A stretch of 64,000 nucleotides of DNA, taken from assembly GCA_964618455.1 (NCBI GenBank), contig CAZUAQ010000025.1:14249-78248 (forward strand). The letters run 5' to 3'. The translations under genes were made by a program, and so were the position numbers. Each line of letters starts with the position of its first letter. Within the stretch, counting starts at the first letter, position 1. The notes under the pieces are model-generated. The model did no database searches. It was not told where the DNA came from and saw only the letters and a list, made by a program, of their open reading frames with translations. Positions 37,624 through 45,546 of this stretch are shown piece by piece. This DNA comes from CAZUAQ01 sp964618455 (lineage in GTDB: Bacteria; Planctomycetota; Phycisphaerae; UBA1845; PWPN01).

Positions 37624-38501
37624 CGCACCGCTACGTCACTGCCCAACGCCGGGGGTATGAATTCGGCCTGCTCGATCAGAACGCCAAGCGCGAGATTCGT
37701 CGAGCCAGCTTCAAGGCGCTGTGTATCCCCGGGTACCAGGTCCCGTTCGCATCACGCGAGATGCCGATTGCCCGGGGCTTCGGGACCGGCGGCATGCAAT
37801 TGACGCTCTCGATCATCGGCAGCGACGACACGCTTAAGGTCATCGACCAGGGTGCGGATGAATCCGTCAATGCCTGCAACATTCGCAAGCTGGTCTCACG
37901 GGTCTGCCCCGGTGTGAAGAGCACCACACAGACTCGCGACGCCACGATCATTCAGACGCGTCATCGCGTGCCCGAGGCGGAGCTGCGCAAGGGACAGATC
38001 ATGGTGTACCAGGTCCCCTACCCCGACGCGTTGACGCTGGTCGAGCCCAACGGCTTCAAGCGTTCCGCCATGCACGCCGAGGCGGACTACGGGCGACTCT
38101 ACGTGAAGCTCTACGAAGACATCGTGACCTACGACGAAATCACGCTGAGCCACCGTTATCCGACGCGCGTGCACGAACACTACATCATCGATCCCTCCCC
38201 GATTCCGCGATGGGATGTCCCGCGATTGCATCAATCCTCGTGCATCCACCTGTTCGGCGCGGGCCGCGAGCGCCGCATCTACGCCGTCCCGCCATACACC
38301 GATGCGCGGCCGCTGGAGTTCGAGGATGTTGCCTTTCGGGTGGAAGACTTCAGTACACCCGGCGGCGGTCGCCAGCCCTGCGAGCGATGCGGCGCGACGG
38401 ATTCATTCCTCGACGAGATTTACCTGGACACCGGGGAGATCTCCTGGATGTGCAGCGATACCGAGTACTGCACCGCCAACCTGCAGAAAGGGGCGCGCTG
38501 A
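37620..38501 (+). CDS. phnJ: C-P lyase radical-SAM subunit PhnJ
   Basis: The 293-residue protein is the catalytic C-P bond-cleaving subunit, which uses S-adenosylmethionine and a 4Fe-4S cluster to release an alkane from the ribose-phosphonate intermediate. The four conserved Cys are C254, C257, C278 and C284 (C-X2-C-X20-C-X5-C). By family analogy the first three hold the cluster and the last is the radical Cys. Other family segments are YEFGLLDQNAKREIRRASFK, AIPGYQVPF-like CIPGYQVPFASREMP, and NARNIRK-like NACNIRKLVSRV. All key residues are present, so it should be active. It overlaps phnI by 4 bases and phnK by 1. Confidence 0.97.
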   Translation: MTHRYVTAQRRGYEFGLLDQNAKREIRRASFKALCIPGYQVPFASREMPIARGFGTGGMQLTLSIIGSDDTLKVIDQGADESVNACNIRKLVSRVCPGVKSTTQTRDATIIQTRHRVPEAELRKGQIMVYQVPYPDALTLVEPNGFKRSAMHAEADYGRLYVKLYEDIVTYDEITLSHRYPTRVHEHYIIDPSPIPRWDVPRLHQSSCIHLFGAGRERRIYAVPPYTDARPLEFEDVAFRVEDFSTPGGGRQPCERCGATDSFLDEIYLDTGEISWMCSDTEYCTANLQKGAR

Positions 38502-39331
38502 TGGAGCCGCTGCTGGCCGCACGCTATGTCAGCCGCTGGTATGGACGCGGCTGTCCGAACTGTCTCAAGGCCACCGGTCCCGATGCCGGCACCAACATCT
38601 GCCCCGATTGCGGCACGATCGTCGCGCTGAACCGCGTCAGCTTCGATCTCTATCCCGGCGAAATCCTCGGCATCATGGGCGAAAGCGGCAGCGGCAAGTC
38701 CACGCTGCTCAAGCTGTTGCATCTCGAGGAACCGGCCTCGGGTGGGCGGGCCACCTTCCTGGACAACGGGCGGCAGCTTGACCTGTTTACACTTCATGCC
38801 GGACGGGCCCGGGCGCTGCGTAACGGTAGCTTCGGGATCGTCTACCAGAACCCGCGGATCGGCTTGAACTTCGGCATCTCCGCCGGCGGGAACATCGCCG
38901 AGCGACTGCTGGTCGGGGGGCGACGCCACTTCGGCGAGATACGTTCCCGCGCGGTGGAACTGCTCGAGCGCACGAACATCCCGACCGGCCGTATCGATCA
39001 AACGCCGCAGGGCTTCTCCGGAGGGATGCAGCAGCGTCTGCAGATTGCCAAGGCCCTGGCGACCGAACCGCCACTGCTGCTGCTCGATGAAGTGACCACG
39101 GGGCTCGATCTCTCCGTACAGGCTCGGATCCTGGACCTGATCCTCGAACTCCATCAGCAGTTGCGCCCGTCGATGCTGGTCGTGACGCACGATCTCGGCG
39201 TAGTCAAGCTGCTTGCCAGCCAGACGCTGGTGATGCGGCATGGTTGCGTGGTGGAGTCCGGCCTGACCGATCAGATTCTGGAAGATCCCCAGCATGCGTA
39301 CACGCAGGAGTTGATCAGTGCCGCGTTGTAA
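38501..39331 (+). CDS. phnK: C-P lyase ABC-type ATPase PhnK, with zinc-knuckle-like insert
   Basis: The 276-residue protein is the ABC ATPase that docks on the C-P lyase core. Motifs are Walker A GESGSGKST (near residue 64), signature FSGGMQQRLQIAK, Walker B LLLLDEVTTGLD and the switch His in VVTHDLG. It starts at 38501, overlapping phnJ by one base. Unusual is an insertion before the first strand with four Cys (C18, C21, C34, C37) in a C-X2-C-X12-C-X2-C pattern that could bind Zn or an Fe-S cluster. E. coli PhnK has no such Cys. I recall similar inserts in other bacteria, so it is probably a subfamily trait. Confidence 0.93.
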   Translation: MEPLLAARYVSRWYGRGCPNCLKATGPDAGTNICPDCGTIVALNRVSFDLYPGEILGIMGESGSGKSTLLKLLHLEEPASGGRATFLDNGRQLDLFTLHAGRARALRNGSFGIVYQNPRIGLNFGISAGGNIAERLLVGGRRHFGEIRSRAVELLERTNIPTGRIDQTPQGFSGGMQQRLQIAKALATEPPLLLLDEVTTGLDLSVQARILDLILELHQQLRPSMLVVTHDLGVVKLLASQTLVMRHGCVVESGLTDQILEDPQHAYTQELISAAL

Positions 39332-39373
39332 CTATTGGATCGATTCGTCTTGCCATGAAGGACCGCTGAGCCG

Positions 39374-40114
39374 ATGAATGCGAAAGCACCGACGATTCTT
39401 GACGTCCGACATCTCGGCAAGAGCTTCACGCTGCATGAGCGCCAGGCCAACATCTCCGCCTTCAACGACCTGAACTTCACGGTCACGGCGGGCACCATCA
39501 CGGTGTTCGTCGGCGCGTCGGGCTCGGGCAAGTCCAGCGTGCTGCGCTGTCTCTATCGATCCTACCTGCCTGATGGCGGTGAAGTACTTTACCACGCCAT
39601 GGATGGCAGCATCATCGACCTCGTATCGGCCTCGGAGCAGACCATCCTCGAGCTGCGGCGGCGCGAAATCCGGTTCGTCAGCCAGTTCCTTCCCGCCGTA
39701 CCGCGCCAGACAGCGCAACAGGTCGTGGCCCGCCCCCTGATGGATCTCGGTAAATCGCGCGACACCTCCATGCAGACGGCGCGTGAGTTTCTCGAACGCA
39801 TCGGACTGCCTCGACGTCTGTGGGACATCCCCCCCGCTACCTTCTCCGGAGGCGAACGCCAGATCGTCAACATCGCCCGGGCGCTGATCGTCGAGCCGCG
39901 TCTACTGCTCCTCGACGAACCGACCAGCAGCCTCGACCCGAAATCGACCGCCCAGATCGTCGACGTGATCAGCGGTCTTAGGTCCCCTGAAATCGGCATC
40001 ATCGCCGTGCTTCATAATCGCAAACTCGTGGATGATCTGGCCGATGCGCGCATCGAGATGACCGGCGGCATCGAATGGCAACACGCAGCGGATACGCCGG
40101 TGGAGGCGGGATGA
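39374..40114 (+). CDS. phnL: C-P lyase ABC-type ATPase PhnL
   Basis: The 246-residue protein is the second ABC-type ATPase of the pathway, needed with PhnGHI for forming the ribose triphosphate phosphonate. Visible motifs are Walker A GASGSGKSSVLR (near residue 50), the PhnL-specific stretch RQTAQQVVARPL, signature FSGGERQIVNIAR and Walker B LLLLDEPTSSLD. It starts at 39374, 42 bases after phnK, and overlaps phnM by 4 bases. The E. coli order phnKLM is kept. Confidence 0.94.
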   Translation: MNAKAPTILDVRHLGKSFTLHERQANISAFNDLNFTVTAGTITVFVGASGSGKSSVLRCLYRSYLPDGGEVLYHAMDGSIIDLVSASEQTILELRRREIRFVSQFLPAVPRQTAQQVVARPLMDLGKSRDTSMQTAREFLERIGLPRRLWDIPPATFSGGERQIVNIARALIVEPRLLLLDEPTSSLDPKSTAQIVDVISGLRSPEIGIIAVLHNRKLVDDLADARIEMTGGIEWQHAADTPVEAG

Positions 40115-41265
40115 GTGACACGTATTACATCACCAGGGCGCGGGTGGTTCTGCCCGATGAGACGCGCGACGATGCTTCCGTGCTCGTGCGTGACGGCCGC
40201 ATCGAGAGTATCGCGCCGCAGTCCACGCCTTCCAATGCTCGCGAGATCCCCCTGCGCGGGGCGTATCTGATTCCCGGCCTGGTCGACCCTCACACCGACG
40301 TGATCGAGCGCGAACTGGAGCCGCGGACGGGCGTCGTTTTTCCGCTGCCATTCGTCCTGCGCCATCTCGATCGGGTGCTGGCTTCGGTCGGTGTAACGAC
40401 CTGTTTTCATGCGCCCTCCTTCGTGGGCGAGGAGATGGGGCTTCGCGAGAATGCCGCCGCCGACCGCCTCTGCCGCGAGATCTGTGCTCACCGCAATGAC
40501 ACCCTGGTCGACCATCGCATCCACTGCCGCTACGAAATCACCGAGCCGGAAGCGCTCGACATGATCGTACAACTCATCAACGACGGCATGTGCGATCTCG
40601 TCTCGCTGATGGACCATTCCCCGGGGCAGGGACAATTCGCCAAGGCAGGATCCTACCGGGATTACCTGGTGGGCAACTACGGCATGAGCGATGACAAGGT
40701 GAACACGTTGCTGGAGCGTAAAGCCGAGGCGGGCAAGGGCAGCCTCGAACGAATGCGTGCTCTCGCGCAGCATGCCTCCGAGCGGGGCATCCCCCTGGCG
40801 AGCCATGATGATGACACCCTGGAACGCGTCGAGCTGGTGGCGTCGCTCGGGGTGCAGATCAGCGAGTTTCCACTGTCGATGGAGGTGGCCGAGGAGGTAA
40901 CGCGTCGTGAACTGGCGGTGCTGGTCGGTTCGCCCAACGTGGTTCGCGGCCGCAGCCAGAGCGGACATCTTCGTGCTGCCGACCTGATCGGAAAACGTGT
41001 TGCCAACTGCCTGTGCAGCGATTATCTGCCGCCGACGCTGCTGCCGGCGGTACTCCGCCTGCATCGCGAACTGGAGATGCCGTTGCACGAAGCCGTCCGA
41101 CTGGCCACGCTCAATCCCGCGACCGCCGTCCGTCTCGACGATCGCGGCTCCATCGCTCCGGGCAAGCGCGCGGACCTTGTGGCGGTCGTGGAGCGCGGTG
41201 ACTCGGCCATCGTGACCCACACGTGGACTGCCGGCCGACTGATTCTGGAAATGGCACACACCTGA
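40111..41265 (+). CDS. phnM: Alpha-D-ribose 1-methylphosphonate 5-triphosphate diphosphatase PhnM
   Basis: The 384-residue amidohydrolase-fold protein removes pyrophosphate from ribose-phosphonate 5-triphosphate. The start at 40111 overlaps phnL by 4 bases. Metal-binding and family motifs are LIPGLVDPHTDVIERELEPR near residue 55, LMDHSPGQGQF, the ASHDDDTLE stretch and NPATAVRLDDRGSIAPGKRADLV at the end. PhnN and PhnP, which act before and after in E. coli, are not in the window. This is the last gene of the operon; the next gene converges on it, 34 bases away. Confidence 0.94.
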   Translation: MSDTYYITRARVVLPDETRDDASVLVRDGRIESIAPQSTPSNAREIPLRGAYLIPGLVDPHTDVIERELEPRTGVVFPLPFVLRHLDRVLASVGVTTCFHAPSFVGEEMGLRENAAADRLCREICAHRNDTLVDHRIHCRYEITEPEALDMIVQLINDGMCDLVSLMDHSPGQGQFAKAGSYRDYLVGNYGMSDDKVNTLLERKAEAGKGSLERMRALAQHASERGIPLASHDDDTLERVELVASLGVQISEFPLSMEVAEEVTRRELAVLVGSPNVVRGRSQSGHLRAADLIGKRVANCLCSDYLPPTLLPAVLRLHRELEMPLHEAVRLATLNPATAVRLDDRGSIAPGKRADLVAVVERGDSAIVTHTWTAGRLILEMAHT

Positions 41266-41299
41266 GCGGTCTACAACCGCCTACTGGAATTGGAAGTTA

Positions 41300-42685
41300 T
41301 CAGCATCTGTTGCCCACAGCCGCCCGGATGGCGTCGCCGAGAATCTCGAGCGCCCGGTCCATCTCGTCGTCCGTGATCGTCAATGGTGGACAGAGCACCA
41401 GCGTATTCCCGCCACCCAGCTTGTAGCTCAGACCGCGCGAAAGGGATTCGTACAGGATGGCATCGGCCAGGTCATCATCGGGTTGCGCGGGATCCCCCGG
41501 CATCACGATGTCCACGCCCATGAGCAGCCCCGTGTTACGCACACCCCCGATGCAGGGTAGTGACTTACGCAGCGCTTCGATCCGATCAACGGTCTTCGCG
41601 CCGAGTTCGCGCGCCCGCGCCGGGAGGCTGTCGCGTTGAAGGATGTTCAGCGTCGCAAGTGCCGCCGCCGCACCCACCGGGGTCTTCTCATGTGTGTAGT
41701 GTCCCAACGCCCGGTTCCGGGCGACATCCAGATCGCGCCGGGCCACCACCGCCGCCAGTGGCCAGACGCCGCCTCCGAGCCCTTTGCCGAGCACGAGGAT
41801 ATCAGGACAGACATCAACGGTCTTTGACGCGAACATATCTCCCGTCCGTCCCAATCCCGTGGGAATCTCATCGAAGATCAGCAACGCCCCATGCCGATCG
41901 CAGGCGGCGCGGACCTTCTTCCAGTAATCGGGATGAGGAATCGTAACGTTGGAAGCGCGGATCGGCTCGGCGATGACGGCGGCAATATCACGCTCCTGGT
42001 CAAGGACATATTCGACGTAGTCGGCGCATCGAAGGCTGCACGTGCCTTCACAACCGAACACGCACGCCCTCGCCCCCGACGGGGGCACGTGATGCGTGCC
42101 CGCCATGAGCGGCCCGATGTTCGCGCGAAAGAGCGCTTCGCCGCCGACGCTGGCCGCCTCCATCGTGGCACCATGGAACGCTCCCCACATTGAGACGGTC
42201 TTGTAGCGGCCGGTGGCCACCCGCGCGAGTTGAAGCGCGACACCGATCGCCTCCGCCCCGCCCGGGACGAAGAGCGACTTGCCCAGGTCTCCCGGCGTCA
42301 GCTCGGCCAGGCGTTCGGCGAGTTCGATGGCGGGCCGGTTCGTGTAACGCCGCGGGCTGAAGGGCAACGTCTCGAGTTGCCGCTTGATGGCGTCGATCAC
42401 TTCCGGATGACGATAGCCGACTTGGTGTACGTAATTACCGTGGAAGTCCATGATCCGCCGCCCCTCGGCGTCGATCAGGTAGATGCCCTCGCAGGCGCTG
42501 ACCGCGTTCAAACAGGGCGTGGAGAGGCACTGGCGAAGAAAGACTGCCTCATCGGCCTCCAGCATCTGCCGCGTCTCGGCCTGCAGGAAAGCCTCCTGCC
42601 ATTGCCCGCGCCGGGAGGTCTGGTTCGTGTCACCTTCCGAACGATCGATCTCGTCAAGATGAGGGGCCGAGGATGGTTCATTCAT
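41300..42685 (-). CDS. Class III PLP enzyme, candidate aminophosphonate aminotransferase or ammonia-lyase
   Basis: The 461-residue protein is a class III PLP-dependent enzyme. Motifs are GNYVHQVGYRHPEV (substrate region), GAEAIGVALQLAR, FDEIPTGLGRTG (Asp contacting the PLP ring), LGKGLGGG with the Schiff-base Lys, and HYTHEKTPVGAAAALATL. An HxxEKxP pattern like the last occurs in phospho-lyases related to this fold, including PbfA, the (R)-1-hydroxy-2-aminoethylphosphonate ammonia-lyase, though I cannot confirm membership. PbfA and aminotransferases alike would supply phosphonoacetaldehyde to PhnX at 47594. No PhnW is present. The ATG at 42685 is chosen over a GTG at 42694; neither has a strong ribosome site. 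Probably cotranscribed with the MFS transporter, whose stop-side partner lies 62 bases upstream. Confidence 0.75.
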   Translation of the reverse strand: MNEPSSAPHLDEIDRSEGDTNQTSRRGQWQEAFLQAETRQMLEADEAVFLRQCLSTPCLNAVSACEGIYLIDAEGRRIMDFHGNYVHQVGYRHPEVIDAIKRQLETLPFSPRRYTNRPAIELAERLAELTPGDLGKSLFVPGGAEAIGVALQLARVATGRYKTVSMWGAFHGATMEAASVGGEALFRANIGPLMAGTHHVPPSGARACVFGCEGTCSLRCADYVEYVLDQERDIAAVIAEPIRASNVTIPHPDYWKKVRAACDRHGALLIFDEIPTGLGRTGDMFASKTVDVCPDILVLGKGLGGGVWPLAAVVARRDLDVARNRALGHYTHEKTPVGAAAALATLNILQRDSLPARARELGAKTVDRIEALRKSLPCIGGVRNTGLLMGVDIVMPGDPAQPDDDLADAILYESLSRGLSYKLGGGNTLVLCPPLTITDDEMDRALEILGDAIRAAVGNRC

Positions 42686-42756
42686 GGATGACACGATAGC
42701 CGTTCTCGCTTCTGCAAGTCAAAAGAGGTGAATCCGCCCCGGGAGCCGAGTAATAC

Positions 42757-44094
42757 TCACGAGCGGGATTCGGCAGGCACCAGCACACCCTGCGTATCAG
42801 GGACCTTCCGAGGCAGCTTCCAGAGCGTAAAGTACAGACAACTGATCAGCAGAAGACTGAACCCGACTATCGAATTAAAGTAACTGAACCCGATCAAAAA
42901 GTTCAGCCGGTTCATCTCCTGGTGAGCGAGATCCTTGTACAACTGGATGGAGACCGAGCCGGTGTACCCGAGCGCGTCAGCGATATAGATGGAAAAGACG
43001 GCCGTCCCGACGAAACGCGTGGAGGCCTGAAGCCTTTCAAAGAGAACAGCGTTGAAGGGAACATAGGTGAGATAGGATCCGAGGCCGATGAGGAACATCC
43101 ACATCGCGCCGTTCTCGATCATCTTCGCCTGGAACATCCAGGTGCTCAGTCCGGTGATCACCGCTCCGATCATCATGACGATGTAGGCCCCGATCAAGCC
43201 CTTGCGATTATCGCGAATGAGATTCAGACAACCCAGGGTGAACATGATGCAGAACGCGATGGGGACATCCAGCCGGGAGAAGATGCCCGGGTCGGCGATA
43301 CCGAGTTCCACCAGCACATCGATGGCGTAGTTGTCTCTGAAATCGCGAAAGGCGGTCTGGAAGAAATAGACGAGAAGCAGCATGAGCAACCCGACGCCGA
43401 AATGGCGCAGGAACTTCAGGCGCTGCCGGCCGAACATCGGCTCCCGCTTGGTACGGGCTTCCATATCCTTGACGTTCGGTTGCGGCACGTGATCCAGGAA
43501 CCACACCGCCAGCAAGAGCAGCGGCACAAAGCAGAGGCCCGTCATGGCCGGCATCAGCGTCTCACGAATCCCCGCACTCTCCATCAGCCAGCGGCCTACG
43601 TCCTTCACCACCGCGCTCGACATGATGAACGAGCAGCTCAACCCCGCCAGCAGGATGTCCGACGTGCGACGTCCTTCCAGGTAACTCACCACGAGCCCCC
43701 AGATCATGCCCAGCGGCAGACCGTTCATGAACAGGGCGAGAAACTTCCAGCGTGGCGGAAGCACGGCAAAGAGAAACAGGGCCAACTCGGCAATGCCGAT
43801 GAAACCCAGGATCATGATCGCCCGGCGATTGCGGAGCGCTTCGGAGCAGATCTTGATGCCGAGGTACTTGGAGATCGTGTAGCCCAGGACCTGGCTGATT
43901 ACCAGGATCGTCTTGAACTCGAGCCCGCTCCATGCCGCATCTTGAAACTGGTCATACTCACCGGCAGCGAAGGGCTTTCGAAACGCGTACATGCAGAAGT
44001 ACGTCGTGAACGCAGCCGCCACGGCATACATCGTCAGCCATGCCTGCGAAGTGCCTTCCAGCCAGTTCTTGATTCGCGATGAATGAAGGAGCAT
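42757..44094 (-). CDS. MFS-type transporter, DUF5690 family
   Basis: The 445-residue protein has about 12 hydrophobic helices. The N-terminal helix contains YFCMYAFRKPFAAGEY, and a second conserved stretch reads LGYTISKYLGIKICSE, both of which I associate with DUF5690/MFS proteins. The helix ending GLPLGMIWGLVVSYLEGRRTSD resembles the MFS loop. It lies between the class III PLP enzyme and the PI-PLC gene, on the same strand. There is no PhnCDE importer in the window, so it may import an aminophosphonate or organophosphate. Substrate is not provable from sequence. Confidence 0.82.
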   Translation of the reverse strand: MLLHSSRIKNWLEGTSQAWLTMYAVAAAFTTYFCMYAFRKPFAAGEYDQFQDAAWSGLEFKTILVISQVLGYTISKYLGIKICSEALRNRRAIMILGFIGIAELALFLFAVLPPRWKFLALFMNGLPLGMIWGLVVSYLEGRRTSDILLAGLSCSFIMSSAVVKDVGRWLMESAGIRETLMPAMTGLCFVPLLLLAVWFLDHVPQPNVKDMEARTKREPMFGRQRLKFLRHFGVGLLMLLLVYFFQTAFRDFRDNYAIDVLVELGIADPGIFSRLDVPIAFCIMFTLGCLNLIRDNRKGLIGAYIVMMIGAVITGLSTWMFQAKMIENGAMWMFLIGLGSYLTYVPFNAVLFERLQASTRFVGTAVFSIYIADALGYTGSVSIQLYKDLAHQEMNRLNFLIGFSYFNSIVGFSLLLISCLYFTLWKLPRKVPDTQGVLVPAESRS

Positions 44095-44117
44095 AGATTC
44101 GTCCCGTATCTGAATTC

Positions 44118-45278
44118 TCAGGGCGCCTCACGTGCGGTCGGCGGTTCAAGTTGAACGTCGGCGCGCACGCCTTCCGGAAACGTGACCGGGTTGACGCGTT
44201 GATAGACACCCGGCGCGAATCGAACCTGGTAACCGGTATCGAGGCGCTCGTCGGGCACATAGTAATCCGTCGTGATGATCTGGGCCCCGCTGGCCTGGGC
44301 CGCCTCGAATCGGGAGGTGTCGTTTCGGCGTGCTTCGCGGGTGTTTGCATCCGCTCGGGTACGGACGAGATAACCCTTCTTCACGCGTCGCACGATCTCC
44401 GACTGCTGTTCGATCGGGTCGTTCATGATGTAAAAGGCGGCTTCGGGGCTGCCCTCTTCCGAGGGGACGAACATGACCCGGCCGCGGAGCGCGGAATGAA
44501 TCCGCACGTAGGCTTCGCGCGTTGCCCCTCCCTCGTCGAGCACAAACAGAAATCGCCCGCGGACGTCATCGATCCTCGGCCAGCCGGAGGTCAACACCGC
44601 CTCCTCGAGCGACTCGTGATCGCCTCGCACATCGTCCGGTCGAATGACTCGGGACATCCCCAGGATCTCCAGAATCTCCCGATCCAGCGCGTTCAGCGCC
44701 GTCTCGTCGAAAGCTAGCGGCACCGTGGCCCCGGGCAGATCGATCCTGGCGTCCTTGGTGTTCAATGTCACGAAGACCGGGACATGCGCTGGATGCCTTT
44801 CCGACCACGCCCGCATCTCCGCCAGGTAGGCTCGCAACGTAGGATGGTGGCTTCGGAAGTCGATATCCTGGACATGAAGGACCTTCATGCCCGGCGAATG
44901 CATGAGCCCGTGAGGATCGTACGGGGCAGGGCTCAGTTCGAGTTTCTCCACCATCATGAAGCCCAGCGGTCGGGCGTAGCGCCCTCCCTCCGGATCATGA
45001 AACACATCAAGCTCGAGGTTGCGCAGCCCTAGATCCAATTGTTCCGTGACCGGCAGGTGGCGGTAGTTCAGGTGGGATGCGTTTCGATCCGCTTGTTCCA
45101 GCAACCGCAGTAACGGCGGATCAATCGCCAGCTTGTAGCTGTTATGGCTGCCGATGACCTGAAGATGATTGAGGCGGAGTTCGGATGCGTCACTGCGTCC
45201 TGCATCCGATGCCCAAGCTGCCAAGCTTGGCAAGAGTACGCAGATTAACAATGTCATGGCAAAACGGGAGTGTCTCAC
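44118..45278 (-). CDS. Ca2+-dependent phosphatidylinositol-specific phospholipase C-like, secreted
   Basis: The 386-residue protein begins with a signal peptide (about residues 1-24) and a PI-PLC X-like TIM barrel. Catalytic-site motifs are VIGSHNSYK (first His) and LELDVFHDP (second His and metal ligands), with FVTLNTKD later and ITTDYYVPD near the C-terminus. That pattern matches the Ca-dependent phosphoinositide PLC-C1 family. It would act on extracellular phospho- or phosphono-lipids or other phosphodiesters. The gene starts with GTG at 45278; upstream there is no clear ribosome site. It ends 23 bases before the transporter start on the same strand, so the three minus-strand genes likely form one unit. 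Confidence 0.82.
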   Translation of the reverse strand: MRHSRFAMTLLICVLLPSLAAWASDAGRSDASELRLNHLQVIGSHNSYKLAIDPPLLRLLEQADRNASHLNYRHLPVTEQLDLGLRNLELDVFHDPEGGRYARPLGFMMVEKLELSPAPYDPHGLMHSPGMKVLHVQDIDFRSHHPTLRAYLAEMRAWSERHPAHVPVFVTLNTKDARIDLPGATVPLAFDETALNALDREILEILGMSRVIRPDDVRGDHESLEEAVLTSGWPRIDDVRGRFLFVLDEGGATREAYVRIHSALRGRVMFVPSEEGSPEAAFYIMNDPIEQQSEIVRRVKKGYLVRTRADANTREARRNDTSRFEAAQASGAQIITTDYYVPDERLDTGYQVRFAPGVYQRVNPVTFPEGVRADVQLEPPTAREAP

Positions 45279-45546
45279 GTGGATACTCTGATTTTGTGTC
45301 TAAGAGAGTGACCGACCCACACAGCCCGAAGCAATGCAAGGCCAACCGCATGCTGCGGTTCTGCATTCGAGGCATGCACAATGCGAGAACACGCACGTAA
45401 GATCAAGATCGAAATCGAGGGTTAGCAATAAACTAACACTTCCTTAGCGGAACCCCTTCGAAAGTGGAATTATGATCATGCAAACTCCGACAGCGCCGTC
45501 CTGAAGTTTCCAATCCTTATTCTCGATGATCAATCAGGAGATCACT

